This document shows, in pieces, positions 1 to 5,071 of a stretch of DNA of 5,071 nt; position 1 is the stretch's first letter; each line of letters begins with the position of its first letter. The translations under genes and the position numbers were made by a program. The DNA is from Planctomycetota bacterium (GTDB taxonomy: Bacteria > Planctomycetota > Phycisphaerae > UBA1845), in assembly GCA_022567365.1 (NCBI GenBank), contig JADFHG010000308.1:1-5071 (forward strand), written 5' to 3'. The notes beneath the pieces were generated by a model. That model ran no database searches. It saw nothing but the letters and a program-made list of their open reading frames with translations, and had not been told where the DNA came from.

Positions 1-19
1 ACAAATCGAAAAGTAGTAT

Positions 20-138
20 AGGACGGGCTCGCTTGCCACGGATCGAACGGGGTGCTTGGCGGTGTCTCTGATTGGCACCGGCGGACCTTGAATTCGCTTG
101 GGGTAGTGGTTTTGGATTGGGTTCCACGGAGAAAGCAG
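20..138 (+). promoter_or_regulatory. 5' leader of the propeller-dockerin gene
   Basis: This non-coding stretch precedes the preferred ATG at 139. It is G/T-rich in its second half and can form a small hairpin (CGGTG 60-64 with CACCG 76-80). It carries three short blocks that recur in the same order before the downstream gene: GTGCTTGG (52-59), GTTTTGG (109-115) and GAGAAAGCAGA (129-139). A weak -10-like TAGTAT lies at 14-19, but its -35 would fall outside the window, so the promoter cannot be judged. The frame stays open back to position 52, but the extra 29 residues would put a hydrophilic extension in front of a clear signal peptide, so I treat this as untranslated. The leader role is inference. 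Confidence 0.4.
128..131 (+). promoter_or_regulatory. Ribosome binding site that sets the start at 139
   Basis: GGAG lies seven bases before the ATG at 139, which is normal Shine-Dalgarno spacing. Together with the signal peptide that begins exactly at this ATG, it favours 139 over the upstream TTG at 52 as the true start. Confidence 0.6.
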
Positions 139-2889
139 ATGCGGCACAACAGGCCAAAGACCAAGATTGCTTTGAGGTTGATTCCCGGATTGCTCGCCTT
201 CGCGGTGATGACGGTCCCCTCGTTTGCCAGCGACTGGGTCGACTACACCAATGAGACATCGGCGCGTCTGGTCGCGCCGAATTCGCTCGGTGCCGGCGAC
301 ACGCAGGAAAAGGACTATGCCTGGGGGGACGTCGACAAGGACGGTGACATCGACCTGGTGGTCGTGCGAAAGCAACCGTTCACGACCACGGGGAAAAGGG
401 TCAACGTGCTGTTTATGAACGAGGGCGGCATCCTCGTCGATCGCACGACGGAGTACGCGACGGATTCGGACATCCCGGGTGACCTGGGCTTCAATACACC
501 GACGAACGATCGCGACATCGCACTCGTCGACGTGGACGGCGACGGGTGGCTCGACATGGTCACCGTGGTCACCCTCACCGACAACCAGGCCAAGCACCTT
601 TCGCACCCGCGCATCTACATGAACAAGGGCGAAATCGACGGCGTCTGGCAAGGGTTCAAGTATGAAGACGCCCGCTTCCCGCTGTTGCACCCGACCGCCG
701 GCCCGCGATTCTGTTCAGTGGGTACGGGCGACGTCACCGGCAACGGGGTCCCTGATCTCTACTTCGGCGACTACGACAGCGGGGGCACACAGATCTTCGA
801 CTTCAACAACCGCCTCCTCATCAACGATGGAAACGGGTTTTTCACCGACGAAAGCACACTGCGCATGACGGGTCCGATGCTCCTTTCCGCGTTCGGCGCG
901 GCGAGCGTCATCGCGGACATCAACAACGACGGCGTGATGGACGTCGTCAAGCAGACCGCGCTGACCGCCCCGCAGCACATCGCGGTGACGTATAACGATC
1001 CCTCCAACGAGGGATACTTCTTCGCGTACGATACGCTTAACTCGTTCCCCTCACCATACTTCGTCAGCGTCGGCGACCTGAACAACGACGGCAGGCTCGA
1101 CCTCGTCGAAACGGATGACGGAGTCGACCGCTACGCGCTCAACACCGGCAACGGCGGCGACGGTCTCGCGAATTGGTTAGTGCTTTCATTCCCCGGTACG
1201 ACCGGCGGGTTCGGCGGCAACTCGGTCATCGCCGACCTCGACAACGATGGGTGGAACGACGTCTTTATTACGGACGTCGACGTGGACATCTTTGGTTGCT
1301 CGCGCATCAGCGACGTTCTTCGCAACAACGCCAACCCGCCGAACGTCACCTTTACCAACGACGTCGCCAACCTTCCGACGAGTACACTCACGGGCATCCA
1401 CGACATCGCGATCTTCGACCTGAACGGCGACGGTTGGCTCGACATGGTGATCGGGAAGTGCAACGGAACCCAGATATGGATGTCCAACCCGCCGTTCTCC
1501 GTGCAGTTCGTATACCCCGAAGGGCGACCCGAGACCGCGTCGCCCACGAACGGGGCGACCTTCCCGGTGGAGATCATCCCGATCGGTGACTTGCTCGCGA
1601 CCGATACCCCGACGGTCCACGTCTCGATCAACGGCGGCGATTTCGTCTCGTCGCCGCTGACCGACCTTGGTGAAGGCCTGTACGAGGTCGCCCTCCCGGC
1701 TGCGGATTGTCTCGACAAATTGAGCTACTACATCACGGCCGAGCTTTCGTCCGGCGCGGAGTTTTCAGATCCCGTCGGCGCCCCCGCGGACACGTTCGAG
1801 ACGGTCGCCGCGGAGGGTACGTTCGAGTTGTTCGCCGATCAGATGGAAGGCGACGTTTCCGGCTGGTCCGTGGAAAGCGCTCGCACACTCTCGACCGGCG
1901 AATGGGAACCCGCCATTCCGAACGGCACGACGCAGGACGGACAAATCATCGCCCCCAGCAGTGATGCGACACCGGGTGAGGGCAACGTCACCGCGTTCGT
2001 CACAGAGAACGGCCTGCCGGGCGGTGGCGCTGGAGAGGCCGACGTCGACGGCGGACCGACCTACCTCATGTCACCGGTACTGGACCTGGAGGGCACGGAC
2101 GGGACGGTCCAATACGCGCATTGGTTCAAGAGCTGGATCAATCCGGACGTGTTCACCGTTGACGTGTCCAACGACGCGGGCGAAACTTGGACCCCGGTCG
2201 CGGTGATCCAAGGGACAATCGCGTGGGATATCGGCTCTTTCATCGTCGGCGACTATGTCGAACCCACGAGTCAGGTGATGGTACGATTCGGCACAGACGA
2301 TACCCCGAGCAACTCCTACACCGAGGCCGGCGTCGACGACTTTGTCGTCACCGCGCTCGACTGCGGCGACGTTCCGGTCGAAATCGTATCGAGTGATCCG
2401 CCGAACAACGCCCGCGACGCACGACAACCCTTCGAGCCGGACGGCAGCAACCCGGACGGATGGAGTTCGCTACAGTTGACCTTCAGCGGCGCGGCCGATG
2501 GACTGTCGGCGGACGACTTCGTCGTCACGCACACCGGCGTCGGTGAGCCGCCGACGGTGACCGATGTGACGGCCGACGGCAACACGGCGACGATCGAGTT
2601 GAGCGGCAGCATCGAAACGCTCGCTTGGACGACGATCATGCACGCGGCGAGCGGCACGAGCACGCGTATGGGCTATCTTCCAGCCGACGTCAACGAAGAT
2701 GGGGTCAGCACGGCGAACGACGTCCTGACCCTGATCGATGCGCTAAACGGCGTCGTCGAACTGCCCATGTACAAGGCCGATATCGATCGCAGCGGTGCGG
2801 CGAACGCGTCGGACGTCCTTCGCGTGATCGACCTGCTCAACGGCGCCGGCGCGTATCCCGAATATCTCGGGGCATCGTTGCCCGAATAG
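139..2889 (+). CDS. Secreted FG-GAP/VCBS seven-repeat propeller protein with type I dockerin
   Basis: The product is 916 residues, exported and modular; its ligand is unknown. Residues 1-30 are a signal peptide: basic Arg2-Lys9, hydrophobic core, likely cleavage after Ser-Phe-Ala30. Residues 31 to about 450 contain seven DxDxDGxxD-type calcium loops starting at D64, D131, D198, D260, D313, D366 and D427, as in integrin-alpha-like beta-propellers. About 458-559 is an Ig-like module. About 562-740 resembles a jelly-roll module, with the motif DVDGGPTYLMSPVLDL at 635-649 and SNDAGETW further on. About 745-842 is another Ig-like segment. Residues 850-902 are a type I dockerin: loops D850-D861 and D881-D892, each followed by a helix ending in LNG. 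There are no membrane segments after the signal and no protease or glycosidase motif, so it is probably a binding, adhesion or scaffold-attached surface protein. It is intact and ends in TAG. Propeller and dockerin calls are firm; the middle domain names are from pattern memory. Dockerins bind cohesins in known systems, but no cohesin is seen here. Confidence 0.9.
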   Translation: MRHNRPKTKIALRLIPGLLAFAVMTVPSFASDWVDYTNETSARLVAPNSLGAGDTQEKDYAWGDVDKDGDIDLVVVRKQPFTTTGKRVNVLFMNEGGILVDRTTEYATDSDIPGDLGFNTPTNDRDIALVDVDGDGWLDMVTVVTLTDNQAKHLSHPRIYMNKGEIDGVWQGFKYEDARFPLLHPTAGPRFCSVGTGDVTGNGVPDLYFGDYDSGGTQIFDFNNRLLINDGNGFFTDESTLRMTGPMLLSAFGAASVIADINNDGVMDVVKQTALTAPQHIAVTYNDPSNEGYFFAYDTLNSFPSPYFVSVGDLNNDGRLDLVETDDGVDRYALNTGNGGDGLANWLVLSFPGTTGGFGGNSVIADLDNDGWNDVFITDVDVDIFGCSRISDVLRNNANPPNVTFTNDVANLPTSTLTGIHDIAIFDLNGDGWLDMVIGKCNGTQIWMSNPPFSVQFVYPEGRPETASPTNGATFPVEIIPIGDLLATDTPTVHVSINGGDFVSSPLTDLGEGLYEVALPAADCLDKLSYYITAELSSGAEFSDPVGAPADTFETVAAEGTFELFADQMEGDVSGWSVESARTLSTGEWEPAIPNGTTQDGQIIAPSSDATPGEGNVTAFVTENGLPGGGAGEADVDGGPTYLMSPVLDLEGTDGTVQYAHWFKSWINPDVFTVDVSNDAGETWTPVAVIQGTIAWDIGSFIVGDYVEPTSQVMVRFGTDDTPSNSYTEAGVDDFVVTALDCGDVPVEIVSSDPPNNARDARQPFEPDGSNPDGWSSLQLTFSGAADGLSADDFVVTHTGVGEPPTVTDVTADGNTATIELSGSIETLAWTTIMHAASGTSTRMGYLPADVNEDGVSTANDVLTLIDALNGVVELPMYKADIDRSGAANASDVLRVIDLLNGAGAYPEYLGASLPE
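328..1443 (+). repeat. Seven degenerate FG-GAP/VCBS calcium-loop repeats in the coding region
   Basis: Seven copies of an Asp/Asn-Gly loop start at residues 64, 131, 198, 260, 313, 366 and 427 of the protein, spaced 67, 67, 62, 53, 53 and 61 residues apart. Most follow D-x-[DN]-x-D-G-x-x-D and are followed by a short hydrophobic strand such as LVVV, MVTV, VVK or MVIG. The third copy (DVTGNGVPD) has Thr at the second ligand position and may bind calcium less well. Seven copies match a closed seven-bladed propeller, as in the integrin alpha head. DNA-level identity between copies is low, so these are old protein repeats, not a recent tandem expansion. Confidence 0.85.
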
Positions 2890-2987
2890 GCAGGCGACGA
2901 GCGACGGAGGTCGAGTGCAATCAGAGTCGACGTCGTTGCGGATTAGCCGGCGCGACGGCGCGTGAGACATAAGAATAGCAATCGTTT

Positions 2988-3036
2988 GGCCGGTGACGCA
3001 GTATGGAGTGTACATACCCACGCTGCGTCACCGGTC
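2988..3036 (+). terminator. Long inverted repeat, terminator-like, no U tract
   Basis: CCGGTGACGCAG (2990-3001) pairs perfectly with CTGCGTCACCGG (3023-3034). Adding a G-U and a G-C pair at the base extends the stem to 14 pairs. The 21-base loop can itself form a small stem (TATG 3002-3005 with CATA 3013-3016). It lies about 100 bases after the stop of the propeller gene and before the next promoter, where a terminator is expected. The downstream bases TCTGCGTTTGTGG are not a proper U tract, so it could be a 3'-end stabilising structure, a weak or bidirectional terminator, or a protein-binding palindrome. The repeat is certain; the terminator role is inference. Confidence 0.45.
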
Positions 3037-3181
3037 TGCGTTTGTGGCGGGCCTTGATTGTCGGTGGATACTCTGTTGAAGATCGCGACACCGCAAAATA
3101 AAGCGACAAGCGAAATATGCCGCCCTGGGTCGTCTTTGACGGATTTTCTCGCGACACATTTTGTTTTTTCCGGATGCGTTA

Positions 3182-3210
3182 TTGTGACGATGCGGCGCGG
3201 TTGATATGAT
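3182..3210 (+). promoter_or_regulatory. Sigma-70-type promoter candidate for the di-haem gene
   Basis: TTGTGA (3182-3187, four of six matches to TTGACA) and TATGAT (3205-3210, five of six matches to TATAAT) are separated by 17 bases. The bases TGA directly before TATGAT make an extended -10 (TGn). A T-rich patch at 3158-3169 sits where an UP element would be. Transcription would start near 3217, giving a leader of about 190 bases before the ATG at 3409. It is the best such match I see in the gap. Housekeeping promoters in planctomycetes are not well defined, so this rests on the general bacterial consensus. Confidence 0.5.
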
Positions 3211-3216
3211 AACGGA

Positions 3217-3408
3217 CACTGGGGTGGGATTTTCGTGTCGGCGGATCGTTAACGCCTTATCGAGGCCGGGTCCGCTACGGCATGATTCACCGGTGAGTCG
3301 GTGTGCTTGGGCGGCGAGGGCAACTTGGTGGTGCTCGGCCCCGTTTTGGTGTGTGGCGGGGTGGTAGCACGAACGCGTGCTTGAGAAAGCAGAAGGGGTA
3401 ACTTGGCA
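3217..3408 (+). promoter_or_regulatory. Long, foldable, G/T-rich 5' leader of the di-haem gene
   Basis: Three hairpins can be drawn. CACCG 3288-3292 pairs with CGGTG 3299-3303 and overlaps the palindrome TCACCGGTGA at 3287-3296. A two-part stem joins GTGCT 3331-3335 with AGCAC 3366-3370 and CCCCG 3339-3343 with CGGGG 3357-3361. TGCTT 3378-3382 pairs with AAGCA 3387-3391 around a GAGA tetraloop (GNRA type). None is followed by a U tract, so attenuation is not evident. Blocks GTGCTTGG (3303-3310), GTTTTGG (3343-3349) and GAGAAAGCAGA (3383-3393) also occur in this order before the upstream gene. I do not recognise a named riboswitch. The structures are drawn by eye, without energy calculation. 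Confidence 0.4.
3393..3398 (+). promoter_or_regulatory. Ribosome binding site favouring the ATG at 3409
   Basis: AAGGGG ends ten bases before ATG 3409 but only four bases before the alternative in-frame TTG at 3403. Spacing and codon preference favour the ATG; the two starts differ by only two residues and give the same signal peptide. Confidence 0.5.
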
Positions 3409-4920
3409 ATGAACGGTAAGACACTGTTGTTTCTCGGTGTGGGCTGCGCCGCGTTGGCGTTTGGTGCGGGTAGCGCGGCGGCGTTTCAGTCGGTTCAGCC
3501 TCGCATGGGGGATCCGCTGGACGGCCTGACGGTCGATCAGATGGATCGCTTCATCAAGGGCAAGGTGCAGTTCGTCAGGGTCTTCACGGCCGAAGAGGGG
3601 CTCGGACCGATCTTCAACAAGGACAGTTGCGGCGGTTGCCACAGCACGCCCGTCGGCGGCACCGGCAGCCAGACGGTGACCCGCGCCGGTTTGGCGACCA
3701 AGGGTGGATTCGATCCGCTCGACGAGCTCGGCGGCTCGCTATTCCAGCAGGAAGCGATCAGTGACGATTGCCGAGAGGACGTCCCGGAATTCGCCAACGT
3801 CAGGGCGCGGCGTGCGACCAACGGGATGATGGGATACGGGCTGGTGCAAGCGATCGCGGACGACGACATCGCGGCCAATGCCGATCCAGACGATCTGGAT
3901 GGAGACGGGATCAGCGGTCGGGTTCGTATCACTCAGGCCGTCGACGACCTCCCGAAAATCGTCGACCGTGTGGGTCGCTTTGGTTGGAAGGCCCATTCGG
4001 CGACCATGCTCGACTTTTCCGCCGGGGCGGCACTCAACGAGGTCGGAATCACCAACGTGTTTCATCCGGAGGATAACGACCCGAACGGAATCGACCCACC
4101 GGAGCTTGCGGACTGCGACGATATCGAGGATCCGGAAGACATTGCTGATGCCGAGGGCTTTTTCTACATCGAGCGCGTCGCCGATTTCCAACGATTTCTA
4201 GCCGCACCGCCGCAGACGCCGAAATCCGGCATGACCGGCGAGGGCCTTTTCATCCAGATCGGTTGCAACAACTGCCACTTGGCGACCGTGTTCACAACCC
4301 CCGATGATCGCGCGCTCGAGGACGCCCTCCGCAACAAGCCGGTCAAGCCCTATTCCGACTTCCTGCTGCACAATATGGGGCAACTCGGCGACGGCATCGT
4401 TCAGGGACCGGCCGGAGCGGACGAATTTCGAACGACACCTTTGATGGGGTTTCGCATGCGCGACCCGATCATCCACGACGGCCGCGTTGCCGCCGGTACG
4501 TTCGAGGACCGCGTCATGAAGGCGATCGCATGGCATGCCGTTCTTGGAAGTGAAGCCCTGGACTCCGGCACGCTCTTCCTGAATGGCGTGTGCCCGCTCG
4601 GTCCTCTTGACTGCGTGGATTTCGACGGCGACCCGATCCCTTGCCCGACGTGTCCGCCGTCGGTGCCGGAAGGGCTGAACGCCGAGGAGCGCGGGCACAT
4701 CATTGCATTCCTGAATTCGCTGGGGCGCGCGGAGTTTGACGCCGACGGCGACAACGACATTGACGTCGCGGACTACCTGAACCTGCGCGATTGCTTTACC
4801 TTGAATGCCGTGTATACCGCCGACGACCCGTGTGCGATCCACGACCGCGATCAAGACGGCGACGTCGATTTCGACGACCTGGCCGGATTCCGTAACGCGT
4901 ATACGGGATCGAACCAATAA
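3409..4920 (+). CDS. Exported di-haem c-type oxidoreductase (DHOR/DUF1111) with C-terminal EF-hand pair
   Basis: The product is 503 residues. Residues 1-25 are a signal peptide ending Ala-Ala-Ala, so haem attachment and action are outside the cytoplasm. It matches the DHOR family (DUF1111, COG3488, once called thiol oxidoreductase), related to MauG and di-haem cytochrome c peroxidases. Haem sites are CGGCH (74-78) and CNNCH (286-290). Other family motifs are the calcium-type loop D159-R171 (DLDGDGISGR), GRFGWKA (189-195), ALNEVGITN (208-216), PYSDFLLHNMG (314-324), RTTPLMGFR (341-349), HDGR (356-359) and WHAVLGSEA (375-383). H321, H356 and H376 are candidate axial ligands. Two oddities follow: an insertion with C395, C402, C412 and C415, then IIAFLNSL (431-438), and EF-hand loops D444-D455 and D479-D490 with C462 and C475 between them, a dockerin-like tail. 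The eight non-haem cysteines of the mature protein suggest disulfides. Tandem stops TAA-TAG end the gene. Substrate and electron partner are unknown; peroxidase or protein-oxidation activity is family inference. Confidence 0.92.
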   Translation: MNGKTLLFLGVGCAALAFGAGSAAAFQSVQPRMGDPLDGLTVDQMDRFIKGKVQFVRVFTAEEGLGPIFNKDSCGGCHSTPVGGTGSQTVTRAGLATKGGFDPLDELGGSLFQQEAISDDCREDVPEFANVRARRATNGMMGYGLVQAIADDDIAANADPDDLDGDGISGRVRITQAVDDLPKIVDRVGRFGWKAHSATMLDFSAGAALNEVGITNVFHPEDNDPNGIDPPELADCDDIEDPEDIADAEGFFYIERVADFQRFLAAPPQTPKSGMTGEGLFIQIGCNNCHLATVFTTPDDRALEDALRNKPVKPYSDFLLHNMGQLGDGIVQGPAGADEFRTTPLMGFRMRDPIIHDGRVAAGTFEDRVMKAIAWHAVLGSEALDSGTLFLNGVCPLGPLDCVDFDGDPIPCPTCPPSVPEGLNAEERGHIIAFLNSLGRAEFDADGDNDIDVADYLNLRDCFTLNAVYTADDPCAIHDRDQDGDVDFDDLAGFRNAYTGSNQ

Positions 4921-4939
4921 TAGTACGGAATGTGCCGCT

Positions 4940-4962
4940 CGGTCGCGCAACGTGCGCGTCCG
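4940..4962 (+). repeat. Small 3'-UTR hairpin
   Basis: CGCGCA (4944-4949) pairs with TGCGCG (4953-4958) around an ACG loop. After a T-T mismatch, CGG (4940-4942) pairs with CCG (4960-4962). It sits between the stop codon and the main terminator, with no U tract of its own. It may help protect the 3' end; the role is inference. Confidence 0.4.
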
Positions 4963-4995
4963 TTGCCGGAGCAGCCACACGCAAGACTTGACATG

Positions 4996-5038
4996 GCAGG
5001 GCACTCGCAACCGACGGGCTGCGGGTGCCCTGCTTTTT
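4996..5038 (+). terminator. Intrinsic terminator of the di-haem gene
   Basis: GCAGGGCACTCGCA (4996-5009) pairs with TGCGGGTGCCCTGC (5020-5033) over 14 pairs with a single G-U, around a 10-base loop. TTTTT (5034-5038) follows at once. It lies 75 bases after the stop codon. The U tract on this side only shows that it works for plus-strand transcripts; the other side of the stem has no matching T run for minus-strand transcripts. Confidence 0.9.
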
Positions 5039-5071
5039 ATCTTGCGCACTGTCAACAATGCCTCGCGTTGT

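Larger units (their letters stand above)
2890..3408. other. Intergenic region between the two exported-protein genes
   Basis: I see no convincing gene here on either strand. From left to right it holds a short stretch after the stop codon, the inverted repeat at 2988-3036, a featureless A/T-richer segment around 3090-3180, the promoter candidate at 3182-3210 and a long foldable leader up to 3408. The minus-strand frames crossing it lack a ribosome site and recognisable protein motifs. A 16-codon GTG frame (2915-2965) preceded by GGAGG at 2906-2910 exists but is unsupported by anything else. Confidence 0.6.

Noticed and set aside
2915..2965. 16-codon GTG frame preceded by GGAGG (2906-2910) just after the first gene
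   Set aside because: The spacing of four bases is short, the peptide is Arg/Ser-rich with no features, and a GGAGG match alone is expected by chance. Conservation would be needed.
3083..3157. Direct repeat TCGCGACAC (3083-3091 and 3149-3157)
   Set aside because: A nine-base match within a 500-base gap is about what chance gives, and no spacing or flanking structure supports a binding array or an insertion footprint.
3158..3169. T-rich run as a terminator of the upstream gene
   Set aside because: No stable stem lies directly before it; it fits better as an A/T-rich element upstream of the promoter at 3182-3210.
3442..3447. Cys13 of the haem protein as a lipoprotein (lipobox) site
   Set aside because: The preceding residues are Gly-Val-Gly, which is a poor lipobox (no Leu/Val/Ile at -3), the core before it would be short, and a good Ala-Ala-Ala signal peptidase I site follows at 23-25.
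3028..3642. 204-codon minus-strand frame across the intergenic region and the start of the haem gene
   Set aside because: It covers the promoter, leader and signal peptide of the real gene on the other strand and has no protein-like motifs.
4642..4656. CPTC as a third c-type haem site
   Set aside because: The residue after the second Cys is Pro (CPTCP), not His, so the CxxCH requirement is not met.
4988..4993. TTGACA as a promoter -35 element after the haem gene
   Set aside because: No -10-like sequence lies 16-18 bases downstream; that space is the loop of the terminator hairpin.
4198..5058. 286-codon minus-strand open frame over the 3' half of the haem gene and the terminator
   Set aside because: It is antisense to a gene with clear family motifs, runs through the terminator hairpin, is rich in Arg and Val as expected for an antisense shadow in GC-rich DNA, and shows no recognisable domain.

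Overview
The window looks like a piece of a GC-rich bacterial chromosome, most likely from a planctomycete (Planctomycetota). This is an inference from protein style: large exported proteins with FG-GAP/VCBS calcium loops, dockerin-like EF-hand pairs at the C-terminus, and a di-haem DUF1111-type oxidoreductase carrying such a tail. No rRNA or other taxonomic marker is present.

Layout. Bases 1-138 are the 5' leader of the first gene. Bases 139-2889 (+) encode a 916-residue secreted protein: signal peptide, seven calcium-loop repeats that should close as a seven-bladed beta-propeller, an Ig-like module, a jelly-roll-like module, a second Ig-like module and a type I dockerin. A better start than the longest frame (52) is the ATG at 139. 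Bases 2890-3408 are a 519-base intergenic region. It holds a 12-bp perfect inverted repeat (about 2988-3036, terminator-like but without a U tract), a good promoter candidate with an extended -10 (3182-3210) and a G/T-rich, foldable leader of about 190 bases. Bases 3409-4920 (+) encode a 503-residue exported di-haem c-type oxidoreductase (DHOR/DUF1111, MauG/cytochrome c peroxidase superfamily) with two CxxCH sites, a cysteine-rich insertion near the C-terminus and a pair of EF-hand loops at the end. After it come a small hairpin and a textbook intrinsic terminator (4996-5038).

How the genes relate. Both products should leave the cytoplasm and both end in calcium-loop pairs of the dockerin kind, so they may be displayed or assembled on the same, unseen, surface partner. 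The internal promoter and the hairpin between them argue for two separate transcription units rather than an operon. The two leaders share short sequence blocks in the same order, including an 11-base identity just before the coding regions, which hints at common post-transcriptional control or a shared origin of the leader. No mobile element, CRISPR array, tRNA or rRNA was seen. I found no clear evidence of an entirely new system. The best leads are the shared leader, the di-haem enzyme fused to an EF-hand tail, and its four-cysteine insertion.
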